DNA from: Colletotrichum lupini
Taxonomy: Eukaryota; Ascomycota; Sordariomycetes; Glomerellales; Glomerellaceae
Direction of reading: 5' to 3'
NCBI RefSeq assembly: GCF_023278565.1
Contig: NC_064677.1
Span: 7,564,001 to 7,628,000 of the forward strand
DNA: 64,000 nt
Shown here: piece after piece, positions 23,957 through 34,689 of the stretch
Layout: each line of letters opens with the position of its first letter
Position numbering within the stretch: position 1 is the stretch's first letter
The notes under the pieces: model-generated
The model's database searches: none
Told to the model about the DNA's origin: nothing
The model's input: the letters and a program-made list of their open reading frames with translations, nothing else
Position numbers and translations under genes: made by a program

Positions 23957-24753
23957 CGTGTTGTGGTTGCGGTTGTGGTTTTCTCGGTGGGGTGTGGCTT
24001 TGTTTACCCCCCGTTTTCGTCGGTAGGTTTGATTGCGGTGCGCTGCACTTTTCTGGTGATGGGGGTGTTTTGAGGTGGTGTCAAGGGTGTTTGACTTCCT
24101 CGCTTCGACAAATTCGAGGGTTGGGAGAGAGAGGTCGTGTGGCGACGGGGTGTTGTTGGTTGTGGTGTCGATGGTCGAATTGGGCTTGTTTTTGGAGGTT
24201 TAGCTTGGAGGGGATGGTTGACAGCAAAGACGGACATCGATTGTTTACAGCCCCGCTAACTCAGGAGCAGGCGGGTACGTACCGACTAGGGAATGATGCA
24301 CGGCCCACACATACCTGGCTCGGTGAGGTTCGGTGTGAAGGCACCATCTACAACTTTTGGCACTTAGATGCAGCCGAAGAGTGGTGATTAAACCACTTTA
24401 GTCCTGGAAACAAGACGCTAAGGTTTTGGGATAGATCTAATAGCCTGTAGTATGGCTATTATTTGAAAACCTATGCCACGTCGATGGGCCATCATAATCA
24501 AGGTAAAGCGCGATTTCTCTACGGGTAGGTGGCCATGGAAGGAGCATAAAATGTCACCCGCATATAGCTACTTCTGAACTTTCTACAAGCAGATATATAC
24601 ATACTTCACTATCTATTTTGCTTGTAGAGCCTTCTAATGTCAGCCACAACTTACATCGGCAGTCATTATAAGGATCCAAAAAATTCAAGGTAGACAATAT
24701 CAAAAGAGTTCACCCCCCCGGTGCTGAACTGGGGGCTACATCTCTGGTGCACA
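23957..24753. other. Intergenic region upstream of spc19
   Basis: G/T-rich on the plus strand from 23960 to about 24230 (pyrimidine-poor promoter side of spc19), then mixed. No gene was recognised. Confidence 0.45.
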
Positions 24754-24833
24754 TGCCGGGACTCGAACCTGAAATCCTGGCTTAGGCTAAGCTAGTTGAA
24801 CAGGCTCGCCCGTAACCATCCCGCCAAACGGCA
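24754..24833 (-). tRNA. tRNA-like relic (class II, Leu/Ser-like)
   Basis: Read on the minus strand, 80 nt begin TGCCG and end CGGCA, complementary outer ends like an acceptor stem. An A-box-like TGGCGGGATGGTTA (compare TGGCNNAGTGGTTA of fungal Leu/Ser tRNAs) is followed by a perfect B box GGTTCGAGTCC. A loop TTCAACT could present CAA (Leu), but the anticodon and T stems pair poorly and no T-run terminator follows. More likely a decayed tRNA or the head of a tRNA-derived SINE than an active gene. tRNAscan-SE would decide. Confidence 0.35.
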
Positions 24834-26145
24834 GTTTGACCTGACCTCACAGGCCTGTGAGGCGCCTGCTGCCGTTGGTGACAGGAACAGAATTGAGGGG
24901 GGATATAAGGGAAGGCTCGCATGAGTACGCACGGTGTATTCCATACATTTCGCCGCGTGGTACATACACCTTGAGGGCCAAGGCGTCTGTGGACAACGAC
25001 CTGAAGCCACTGGAAAAATCATTTGCTAGGCGTATGGTAAGACGATGTTCATCACAACGACAACAAGGCCTACTCTTCACTTCTACCGTATTGGTACATC
25101 TTCTTTTCAATCTGTTACAATCTCAAATATTAGGTAGAGAGTAACTCCCAGCCCCTGATATCTTGCAAAACATCTTCAACGTGACTAATAATGAACACAT
25201 TGAGGATCACTGAATATACCTTGAGGCTCATCTTCTGGGACAATGTGCTGGAGTATTGAATAGCACCCAGTTAGTTGACAGTATCAAGAAGACGACAGGA
25301 GGCTTACAAATGTCCCTTTTACCTACCTTATATACACCTATCGGAGGAATCGTGGGCCTCGCCCACTTTCTCATCTTTCAACACACACATACGCTGTCTG
25401 ATATCAGACATCTCTTTTAGCCTCGTAGCAGGTCTTTTCCATGGCTTTCAGAAGCATTACAGGGTCTGATGGCCTCTATGGACTGGTTTGGGAGAGCGAA
25501 GTCGGATGTGTAGCTGAAAGGCTGCCATGCTTGTGCGTACCCTACCACCATGAGTGTGCAGTTTATGAGCTCATTTTGTGGTAACCTACACCACCAATAT
25601 AGTCTATTACTCGTCTTTCTTCCAAATGCTTTTTGAGCATCTTCGGAACTGCTCTTAGCCCCTGATAAGATGGGGCTACCGCACACCAGTGACTTCAGGT
25701 ATAAATCCATTCTGACGGCTGTGAGTTCTTTAAAGAGAGAGGCCCTTGGTAAAACTTGTGTGATGTTGAACGAAGGTGACCTTAACTGCCGCTGAACGTG
25801 AATAGGCGAGCACGGCCTTGCAGTGGCATGTATGACTAGCCTCAACCGCGAGTATCATATGAGGTGCCCGGTTTGGAAGATCAGCCAAGCTTCTTCGGCG
25901 AGCCCAAATCCGGCTCATTCCGAGAGACGTGCACCAAGTAGGTATGCGGTCAACGGACATGATGTAAGCAGCCTCCCTTCAGCGACAATCCACGAGCGGC
26001 CATAAATTTTGAGGGAAAGAAATGATTCGCCTATTTATTGACGCGAGCATACAGTCAGTGCCAGCTGGTCTCACTCTCATTAGCCCAGCAAGATGATGCA
26101 CAGGTTTTCTCACAGCAGTGGCGTTGTCTTCTGACTACGTGCCAA
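24834..26145. other. Intergenic region, no gene seen
   Basis: Short frames (e.g. 25417-25845 minus, 24857-25144 plus) overlap and lack recognisable motifs. No clear repeats until the target duplication of the MITE. Confidence 0.4.
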
Positions 26146-26153
26146 GCTGGAGG
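26146..26153 (+). repeat. Left 8-bp target-site duplication of the MITE
   Basis: GCTGGAGG, repeated exactly at 26583-26590. Confidence 0.9.
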
Positions 26154-26227
26154 CAGCGCTTATACCCATTCAAATCAATCAAACAAATAAGTCAAACAAA
26201 CAGTCAAATATAGGAATTTCAGTAAGT

Positions 26228-26242
26228 CAAACAATCAAATAT
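26228..26242 (+). repeat. Subterminal 15-mer of the MITE (copy 1 of 3)
   Basis: CAAACAATCAAATAT; identical copies at 26497-26511 and 26528-26542, all in the same orientation. Confidence 0.85.
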
Positions 26243-26329
26243 TCTAGCCCATATATTTAGTATATTTGATCAAATCTAGAATCTAAGGGTGGGCCCGAAT
26301 ATACCAATAATATACCGAGAAAATACGGT

Positions 26330-26433
26330 AAAAAAGGGGCCGCCCGGACCCGGATTCGAACACCGGACCTCCGGTATTAAAGTGGGCCCGCCGAAATTTT
26401 TTCGGCGGCTCTGGCGCAGAATCCACTGCACCA
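26330..26433 (-). ncRNA. tRNA-derived pol III-like unit inside the MITE
   Basis: On the minus strand, an A box TGGTGCAGTGG (26433-26423) is followed about 60 nt later by a B box GTTCGAATCC (26361-26352), then a T6 run (26335-26330), the canonical pol III terminator. Between the boxes is a strong hairpin with 9-bp arms CCGCCGAAA / TTTCGGCGG. The spacing of boxes and terminator is tRNA-like, but the T stem is only four pairs and no acceptor stem was found, so it is not a normal tRNA. It could be a SINE head or tRNA fragment captured by the MITE. Activity is unknown. Confidence 0.45.
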
Positions 26434-26582
26434 TTTACACCTCTAAACGGTCTAAAGAAGATCCTAGCAAATTAATCAAATATTCATCAAATAATTCAAA
26501 CAATCAAATATAGCGCGAGAAATCAGCCAAACAATCAAATATGAGGTTCATATTTGATTTGTTTGTATGGGTATAAGCGCTG

Positions 26583-26590
26583 GCTGGAGG
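26583..26590 (+). repeat. Right 8-bp target-site duplication of the MITE
   Basis: GCTGGAGG, identical to 26146-26153. Confidence 0.9.
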
Positions 26591-28100
26591 GCCCAAAGTG
26601 TCCACTGACACGAGCCATGAAGTGAAGTGGGCGGCTTGAAACTCCCATGTGGCGCTTGCAAGCGAATTCGATCATTTCTTTGAGGCTCGCTTCGATGGAT
26701 GCGGTGACTTGACGCCCATGAGAGCGCACTCTTCGACCGTGGCGGCGATGACTATGGTGCTTTGAGCCTCTCACCTCAAGCATATAAGATGGATGACTGC
26801 AAGCACAATTCTTGCGGCGTTCGATGAGTTTATGGCTTGGCTTGCCACGTGAAATGGCTGACAGAGCCGCACGAAGAGGTATCACATGGTGATGGAATTT
26901 CTCTTGAATACCATCAACCGAAGCCACACATTCTAGCATCCGTAGACGTTACCTCGTCGCTTATTTCTGAAGACATCATACCCTGAAGATCCCATTGTCA
27001 CACTAATTGCCACAGAAGTCCTTGACTCTCACAAACTCAGGCATTCAAAAGGGTTATCATATCAGTCGTGCACGAAAGTCCGTCTTCATACGGCACTCTG
27101 CCAGCTCATCCTTTGTCATGTCCCGAGACCACAACCACCCCTCCGTGCACCCTACAGCAACTTCAAATGTGAGGATTGCCCTCAATTTCAAGCCAATATG
27201 GAATTCATTCGAGACTGACGGTTTCCAGTTATCTACATCAGCCACAAATGGCATCAAGCCAGCGAGCTCAGGTTTATCAGCCAACAGCACCGGCACTGTA
27301 ACTGTCGCTGTCGTCGTAGGTCTTCTCCTATTGACGATCATCATTTAGATCACTATTACGGAATACCGCAAGATGAATACAACAGACGGCTTGAGAGGAC
27401 AAAGGAAGACAAAGAGCGGGCATTGGTAGCAAGCGGTTCGAGGGAGTCATTTGAGAGTTTTGAATCAGACGGGAGTTGAAAGAACTTGCACCTGCGGTAA
27501 TAGTTTTCTCCCGCATAGCTTCCTAGAGAACAACATACATATAGTTATCAACACAAGCAAATGAAGATCGATTTCATTTCTCCCACGTATCAATAACGGT
27601 CCCGTTGAACTGCTAACCCATGTGCACCACCTGCGATACATTGACGTCTCCGTCGCTCGGAGCCCAATTCCGCCCCGGGAGGAATTGATTGTTTACAATT
27701 TCCCCGGTAACTCATGGCTTTAATCCTTTGAGGATTCAGAAGTTATGCAGCCCAAATCTCCAGCCAGCCATCTCAATACAATGTTAAGCCAAGGTTGGTC
27801 CGTGTTTCTTGACTGAGTTCGGTCGTAAGTCGACCTAAGTTCCGGACCCACTCGGATCTAACAGCCGTGCAACTACTCCGGTACGGGCCGGCCGCACGGA
27901 CGCATTGAGCCCTTCGGTCTTGCGCTATGGCATCTTCTGTCCGTGTAAGTGGTTATAAGAATTCTACTTCACGCCACTCCAATGGCCTTACCATTCGAAG
28001 AGACCACAAGCATTTAGGTCACTATCACTTACACTCACACATACTCAACTTTGAGAAATCGCCATTCTTCCCGCTCTACGCTACTTTTCAGCCCACAACC
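26591..28100. other. Intergenic region upstream of the DJ-1-family gene
   Basis: Contains an open frame at 27007-27348 whose last 20 residues are a hydrophobic helix (TVTVAVVVGLLLLTII), but without signal peptide or family motif. No gene is called. The last 200 bp are the probable promoter/leader of the next gene. Confidence 0.4.
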
Positions 28101-28930
28101 ATGGAGTTCAATCTCAGCAAGCCCAACCGCAAGATTCATGCCGGTGTCATATTGACCAAAGGGTAATTACCAAACCATAATTCCTCGAATTCCCTGCCAC
28201 AAGTAAGCTGAGACATATACAGCGTCACCGAAATGCTCGACGTTGCACCTTTTGAATTCTTTGCCTGGACCGATAAGATTTCCCGTCAAATGCTGAACCT
28301 ACCGCAGGAGATGTGGGAGGACGATATCGAGTTTGACCTACATTGGATCACCGAGGACGGCAAACCGGCCCAGATGAAGAGCAGAGCTCAGATTCAGCCA
28401 ACCGTAAGCAGCACATGGCACCACCGTCCCAGTAGAGAGATTCTCTGACACTGACACCTACCACCCAGGACTCCTTTGAGTCTTGTCCACCCTTGGATAT
28501 CGCACTCATGGGAGCTCATGACCTGAAGTACAAGACCAGCGAAGCCGAGCTCGCCTTCATCCGCAAGGTTTACGAGCAGTGCAGCGCCTTCTTGACCATC
28601 TGTGGTGGTATGTTCCCGCTTCTCGAGGCTGGCCTTCTGGCTGGTAAGACGGCGACTTGCCCCCGCATGATTGTCTCTGCCATGAAGAAGAGTATTCCGG
28701 TCGTCGATTGGGTTGAGACTCGTTGGGCACATGACGGGAAGCTGTGGACTTCGAGCTCGCTGCTGAATGGCACCGATATGATGCGGGCTTTTGCTGAGGC
28801 TACGTGGGGAGGGAAGACCAACAATGGGTGGGTCGAGGCGGCTCTCGATATTGGGGGGTATCCTGTGAGAGACGTCGCCTTTAAGGATTTCAAGGGACAC
28901 CATTACGCTGTCGAACAGCTTCCCTTCTAG
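28101..28930 (+). CDS. DJ-1/PfpI-family (class I glutamine amidotransferase-like) protein
   Basis: Three exons, 28101-28162, 28223-28403 and 28469-28930 (introns 60 and 65 nt), give 234 aa. The nucleophile elbow LTICGGMFPLLEAGLLAG puts the reactive Cys at about residue 126, followed by the helix and glycines typical of the superfamily. The neighbouring IALMGAHD strand and the C-terminal WTSSSLLNG / GTDMMRAFAEATWGG segment (usually TSAGVTAGIDM or similar) complete the fold. Members act in glyoxal detoxification, protein deglycation or thiol stress responses, or as isonitrile hydratase-like enzymes; the substrate here cannot be told. The His of the usual Cys-His pair is not obvious after TSSS, so catalysis may be atypical. 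The start is chosen as the first ATG that splices in frame. Confidence 0.85.
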
Positions 28931-29427
28931 GCTTCTAGGCAATTAGGGGAGGATTCTGATCGAATGATGGGCCTTGTGAAGGGTATGCTAAGGTATCAAG
29001 TCCGGTGGCATTTGACTATTGTACAAATCAGTGAAGCACGAAAATTTACACAGATCTGATTTCCATGCCTATTCTCGGTGGCAAACTTGAACCCGATGCA
29101 CAGCGTGACAGCGTGTGGGAGATTCGATTCGTACTGCAAGGGCACTGTGTGAACTGTGTGGGTCTGTCGGTGACTGCCGAACCGGCGGTGGTTCCTGCGG
29201 TCCGGTTGTGTGGTTCGTTACTGACCGGTGTGCTAAACTCCGATGCGGAGTGATGTCAGCCCGTCGCACGTCCCTTCCATCTTCATCCACCTTCCTACTT
29301 CCCCAGAACATCTCGAACCGTCACCCCAACCTCACGTCAACTCTCTGGAGTCGTCAGAAACTATCCTGAAGCCTCAAACGTCAACATCACAAATTTCAAG
29401 CAGAAGTATCTTGGAAACGCCAACAAC
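28931..29427. other. Intergenic region
   Basis: 3' flank of the DJ-1-family gene and promoter of the epimerase gene, both on the plus strand. No coding pattern is seen. Confidence 0.5.
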
Positions 29428-30769
29428 ATGTCCCTCAGAGTTAGTGGTTAGAAGTAGCATCAGAGAGGGCTTCGCTGACAGCAACACACCGATAGACTAT
29501 CGGCGCAAAGGCGGCCGCGGCCTTGGACAAGGACCTCATGAGCACCGGTGCCTTCTCAATCGACCAGCTCATGGAGCTTGCCGGACTATCCGTGTCACAA
29601 GCGAGTGGGTTCCTGCAACGGCCAATGCTTGCTCAAGCTTTCGATTGACACCTTGGTGCAGTCTATCGCGTTCACCCTCCTAGTCGAGGTCTGAACATTC
29701 TTGTTGCATGCGGCCCCGGTAACAACGGTGAGCACCCTTCCAAAGATTCCCCCGTCTCAATCACCAAGCATCTGACCAGGACCCCTGTAAAGGTGGCGAT
29801 GGCCTAGTGGCTGCCCGACACCTTTGTCACTATGGCTACAAGCCCACTATCTACTATCCCAAGCGGAGCAAGAATGATTTGTATCAGGTGAGTGAAGATG
29901 CCATTCGCTTTTGTCTATCTCGATTGGTTCGTTCGGCTCATAGTACATGGGGATGTTCTGGCAATTACATACCATCTATCGGCGACACCTCTTGAGCTCT
30001 TGGCCATCCGAGCTCAGAATGCTTTTGTTCTCCTTCCACGCCACGCTATGCAATTGCACAACTCTATGATTCTTCTCTCGAGAGAAGGAGTAAAGAAACT
30101 GGCAGCATCTTTGCGTGTATACGGTGCTGCCATAAAAAATCGACCCCTCCCGACCTTCGTTCTCCATGGGGCTTGCCGTTGACCGGTCGTAGCTTTGCTG
30201 ACTGAAAATTCCTTAGCGGTTGGCGCAGCAGTTGGTGGACTTGGACGTTGCGTTCGTCGACGATTTCCTCACGGCGGCGAAAACTACTGATCATATCGTT
30301 GACGCTATCTTCGGTTCGTTCTTTTCCCCCTGTCTAGACCATTGTCCGTTCACGCGCCTGATATTTTGAGGCAAGGGTTCAGCTTTTCTGGAGAGGTCCG
30401 GGAGCCTTTCCCCGCGGTGATCAAGGCGCTCGAGGAAACAAAGCTGCCGGTCACTTCGGTTGACGCCCCATCATCGTGGGATATCGAAAATGGCCCGCCC
30501 GAGTCCGGCCCCGGGAGTTCGTTCCAGCCTGAGGTCCTTGTCAGCCTGACAGCACCAAAGCCACTGGTGAAGCATTTCAAAGGACGGCACTTCATCGGCG
30601 GAAGGTATGCCCAATATCCACCATAGCACCAGGCTTGAGAAATTTGTTGGCTGACCTTGGGAGCAGATTCGTATCGCCGGGCATTGCTGAAAAATTCAAT
30701 TTGGAAATTCCGCAGTACGAAGGCATCGACCAGGTGGTGGAAGTTGATAATAACGGCCAGAAGCTGTAA
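29428..30769 (+). CDS. NAD(P)HX epimerase (AIBP/YjeF_N family)
   Basis: Metabolite-repair enzyme that epimerises hydrated NADH/NADPH so that the partner dehydratase can restore it. Seven exons: 29428-29439, 29496-29604, 29662-29727, 29793-29887, 30217-30313, 30376-30604 and 30667-30769, giving 236 aa in frame. A four-codon first exon MSLR is followed by [20 protein letters not shown] and [14 protein letters not shown], the YjeF_N start; then [20 protein letters not shown], the nucleotide-binding loop; [26 protein letters not shown], which contains the catalytic Asp region; and LVSLTAPKP near the end. Intron 4 (29888-30216, 329 nt) is far longer than the others (56-65 nt) although the protein joins seamlessly (KNDLYQ|RLAQQL). 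The family assignment is firm; the tiny first exon is inferred from frame and splice signals. Confidence 0.9.
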
Positions 30770-31063
30770 AATCCGTTAGTCAATTGAATTTACCAAAATT
30801 TACTGTGTATTAGCCAAGGGCACTTACAGTCGGCTCTTGCTTTCTCTTTTTTCTTTTCCCTTTCCTAAGTTTCTTCCTAAATGACCAAACAGCCCCCCAC
30901 GCGGCTATTTGGACAAACAGGACTCGGACATCGCCCGTCAAGCATCTGCATTGGGTGTACTACAACACCCAATGGACACTCCAACAAAGGAGGATGGTAT
31001 GCTTGACAAAAGGCGACATAGACTAAGAAGAGTCTCCGACAGACTGGGCAAACAGATTTGTGC

Positions 31064-31717
31064 TCAACACACATGAAAGCCGAGTGAAACGGACGTGGAG
31101 CCTCTCGGACAGCGTGTGACGAGTGATTCGGAGGGCGTGTTTTTGAAAAAGGGCAACATGAGAGTATTGTCCCGGATTGAAATGACTGACAGAGAGAATA
31201 ATAGGCGAGGTGACCACGGAGGCAGTTGGAGAGCGTGCCAAACCGGTGGCCTTGGTGTGGCTGATATAAACAACAGCTGTGGCTGCCCCGCGACCTTGGT
31301 TCGGGTCATCCAATGGAGAGCAAAGTTTTGAAGGAATTGCCACACGATGGGTTCCACCAGGACCCCTTGCTGGGCCGGAGCGTTTTCGACGACGACGGAC
31401 GTCGCGGACGGAGGATATCGAAGGCTTCTCTTCTGGTTGGTCAGTGCGGACAGGGTCTTTGAACCGGGGCGGGAGAGGCGAGCCAGTACGGATAGTGTAC
31501 GCGACGGACTCAACGGGGAGAAGAGTTTAGGTGGTGTAGGATGTATGTTGTACCTGGGGGTGGAAGGGCGGGAAGAAAGCAACGGACGAGGGGCGAGTGA
31601 ACTTGTGAAGGGAAAAGTGGAAGGGGAAGAAAGGTTGAGATGAGAAGGGCAGGGCAATGTTGGCGGCGGCGGAATGGAGCGGATAAGGCGATGACAGTGA
31701 AGCACAGTTCTAGTCAT
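31064..31717 (-). CDS. Uncertain hypothetical protein, Ser/Pro/Arg-rich
   Basis: An open frame from an ATG at 31717 gives about 217 aa. The N-terminal half is rich in Ser, Pro, Leu and Arg with few acidic residues (MTRTVLHCHRLIRS), like a mitochondrial presequence. A segment with RYPPSATSVVVENAPAQQG looks protein-like. The C-terminal part is less convincing, and an unseen intron could shorten or change it. I do not recognise a family. It converges on the epimerase gene. Could be a shadow frame of a G-rich region. Confidence 0.3.
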   Translation of the reverse strand: MTRTVLHCHRLIRSIPPPPTLPCPSHLNLSSPSTFPFTSSLAPRPLLSSRPSTPRYNIHPTPPKLFSPLSPSRTLSVLARLSRPGSKTLSALTNQKRSLRYPPSATSVVVENAPAQQGVLVEPIVWQFLQNFALHWMTRTKVAGQPQLLFISATPRPPVWHALQLPPWSPRLLFSLSVISIRDNTLMLPFFKNTPSESLVTRCPRGSTSVSLGFHVC

Positions 31718-33215
31718 ACTGGACAAAATTGATTTGTCTGGTTGGGCATATATTTTGGTGCGTTTCCATATCCCGTTCTTTTTTCCACGGTATTCCCCCC
31801 CTCTTGATACAGGTACTCTGTACACATTGCTTGCCATAGGTAAACCTTTTTTTTTCCCTTCCTTCTCACAGCTGCATCCCCAGGTCAGGCCCATGTCCGG
31901 GTCAGGTAAGGTACATTGGAGGGTGCAAAGCTACAACTCTGGGGCCCAAGGCCCCTTCAATGGGGGAACGGGTGGGAATACTCCAAGGAAGGGGAGGTCG
32001 CGCGCGGGCAAAAAGTCGAATGGGGGCATCTCCAACTCACGGCATAGAACGAGCTGGGCTTTGCCGGAGCAAAAGCTCCGTCTACCCCTGTGATAGGCCC
32101 GAGCGGCAAGGCAGCGCTTACGGGGCCGCATGGAGCACTGCGTGGTACTACCGAACGGGACCCGCTCGTCCTCTTTTTTTCTAGAACGGAGGCTGGGAGA
32201 CTGGAGTGTAGTGTGCACTTACCTTCACACTTTAGTGGTCTTGTGCCAGTTGTGGGAGGAGCCAGATGGAGTTCCACCTTACAAATACCCAACTTCCCAA
32301 TGCAGGTGGATTCTGAGGGTTTTCCCACCCTTGCCTGGGGATGCATTATTTCTCTAAGTTTGTCTTTTCTTGCTTTTCTCAATATCGTAGTGGGACCGCA
32401 TCCTGCGTGTTGCGTTGTACGAAGAATCCGAGCGTTGCTTTCAGACTTCTCGACGAGATTCGCGAAGATTCGAGCTCGTTGGAGATTCGGGTGGGGTACG
32501 GAGTTTCCCACATCTTACAGTGCGGGCGGGGCCGGTGATACCTTCCAAATGGCACGACATACCGGTTCACATGCATGTACGAAGCCATCTTTGACTCCGT
32601 GGACAGAATTTGTGCGTAATCTTCAATTTGACTTGGTATGTGATATCAACTAATGCCTGTCGTAACAGAGGGGAAAGAGGGGTCTACAAAGGGGGGCACC
32701 GAGTTTGTTTCAACATCAACCAACGATGTTAGGTGGCGCGGCGACACGGAAGACTTTGCCTGTCTTCGTCTGATGTTGTTCAAACCTTGGACACCTAGTT
32801 CCAGTGGAAGCTAGAACTCTCACGTTAGTACGCAGTAATTATATCCAGAAAAGTTTGGAATTCCTGCAGAACCGTTGTCAAATGACTTGCCACCCCTCAA
32901 ATTTGAGGGCTGAGTTATCCATGGCGGAGTTTACAGGGAGTCCTTGACGGAACCAGACGTGAGAAATCCTGGAATTCTGGAGCATCAACAAGAACCCGGG
33001 TGCAAGTCGCATCTACATTCTTTGTATATTATACATCTTTTGTATCATCTACATTCCCTTGCAACATGACGTCGAGTGGTTATACTCAACCCATCGTGTC
33101 GGAAACGATGGCCAGGGACGAAATGTAACGATTTTACCAACATCATGGCACCGCATTGCATTAATCCCAAGGCCACGTCAGAAACCTGAGTGGCGGCGGA
33201 GTACATAATGTAGAA
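31718..33215. other. Intergenic region, no gene seen
   Basis: Several overlapping open frames up to about 190 codons on both strands (31957-32511 minus, 32090-32653 plus) lack motifs and mirror each other. Nothing else was recognised. Confidence 0.4.
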
Positions 33216-33665
33216 TCATAAGCCACGTGTTCGATTTTGCGAGATAAGCTCTAGATCTCTGCTCATCCTCTGCTTCACGCCCTGCCATCGAGTCTTGGCC
33301 CTGCTCGAAAGACCGTGTTCTAGACCTGAGTAGAATCTTCTGGCTTCAGATGCCATCCGTTTCAATCCCATGCCAAGTCTGGTGACCAACCCTGTGTCGC
33401 GAAGAATATTTAAACCTCCGGACCTACTCTTCTGATTCATGATTTCATGTGTCATTGTTGACGTGGTCTCGACGGAGGCGAGTGTACCATACGTCCCCGT
33501 CTTCGTCAGACAGAGGTCACAGTGGCCTCGGAGGAGGTACGTGGTGATAAGACTTGTTTGCCCCCGTTGACAGAGGCGGTTCGGTGGGGTGGAGGGGCAG
33601 TATTGACGCCACGTCGATTCGATTACGTCGCAATCGCGGCATTTGATGATGTGGATTGTGCACAT
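33216..33665 (-). CDS. Hypothetical 149-aa protein with N-terminal Cys pairs
   Basis: A single-exon open frame of 149 aa. The N-terminal third holds seven Cys, including CRDC and CDLC, spaced like a small zinc-binding fold in MCTIHIIKCRDC and RGHCDLCL. This resembles the short MCxxxxxxxC proteins common in ascomycete genomes; the resemblance is recalled, not tested. The rest is basic and helical (GLKRMASEARRFYSGL). No signal peptide is seen, so it is likely cytosolic or nuclear. Its function is unknown. Confidence 0.5.
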   Translation of the reverse strand: MCTIHIIKCRDCDVIESTWRQYCPSTPPNRLCQRGQTSLITTYLLRGHCDLCLTKTGTYGTLASVETTSTMTHEIMNQKSRSGGLNILRDTGLVTRLGMGLKRMASEARRFYSGLEHGLSSRAKTRWQGVKQRMSRDLELISQNRTRGL

Positions 33666-34689
33666 CTTGGAAGTGACGTTGCGGTGAACCGTGAGGGCAT
33701 AGCTGTGAGTCAGTGTTGACTTGATTCTGACGAGTCTTGCAGGGTTTGCAAAGACTTCCTTCAGTTGCTATTCGAGATGTATGGTCCGGAGATTCGATTT
33801 TGGGAGCGATTGTGTTAAAGGAGGTGTTGTGGCGATGGTGGCGTGACGGTGAATCGCAGCTGGGGATTTAGTAGGGGAATATCGTCTGATCACTTCATCA
33901 AGGTAAGTACGATAAGTGAATTAGTCCTGGTTTCACGACAGAATCAATATCGGGACAGATGAAGAATGGCTTAATGCCTTCCTCTCTGAAACTCCAGCCC
34001 GTCTCTCCGAAATTCAAGAGTCTTGAGTTCATGTTTCGATATATACTTTAGCTGAGGGCAGTTGAAGAAGAGTCGCAAAACCTGCACATTTGTCACGGTG
34101 ACACGTTCATGTAACATGTGGCATTATTAAAAAGTAGATGATATCATATCCCCAACACTGCCCAAGTAGCCAGCAGAACTAGGCCACATGAAGCCAGTCT
34201 GGATTTGGCAACAGGTCAGTGGCTGCTCCTACCTTAGGTTATACAAGAGTCAGCGGTCCAATATATGTGTTGATTACTCTTGAATCATCATACAGGATAA
34301 TTTGGCTAAGTAATGTCTTGAAACACGTCTCTCTTTGAGGCTGCAATCAGCTGGACTCAGAGAAACAGCTTTGCAAACTTGGTATATGCATCGACTCCAC
34401 GATGTGTCCGCGATAGGCACGAGGGCAAAGTTACTTGAAAACTTTGTACTGAGATTGGTAGACTGATAGTAGAGTATGTGAATGCCGATCCCACCTGACC
34501 TTCCTTCGATTGTTGAATCCTTGTCGATGGACTGAATCTGACAGGCTACAGCCACTTTCAGACCGAGAAGCATCCGTCGTGGTTTATGCTCATTGTGCAG
34601 ATGCCTTCCTGCTAAGGCATCATAACCTCTGGCTACCGGAGTAAAGAAGTCCAGAAATCTCTTCGTTTCTCAGCCTCATTGCAAGGATC
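33666..34689. other. Intergenic region with a 16-bp repeat
   Basis: No gene seen. TGCCCAAGTAGCCAGC at 34159-34174 also occurs at 8160-8175. Confidence 0.4.

Larger units (their letters stand above)
26154..26582. mobile_element. 429-bp hAT-type MITE
   Basis: Terminal inverted repeats begin CAGCGCTTATACCCAT and end with its complement (ATGGGTATAAGCGCTG). The element is bounded by an exact 8-bp duplication GCTGGAGG. The CAG-starting ends, 8-bp duplication and sub-500-bp size without coding capacity identify a non-autonomous hAT element. Three perfect copies of CAAACAATCAAATAT sit subterminally (26228-26242, 26497-26511, 26528-26542), as expected for transposase-binding repeats. It is not visibly RIP-mutated. 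It carries an inner pol III-like unit. The intact ends and duplication suggest recent insertion. Confidence 0.9.

Noticed and set aside
27007..27348. 113-codon frame ending in a hydrophobic helix
   Set aside because: No signal peptide or family motif; the single hydrophobic end alone does not support a gene.
31957..32653. Overlapping 184- and 187-codon frames on opposite strands
   Set aside because: Mutual shadows with no recognisable protein features.
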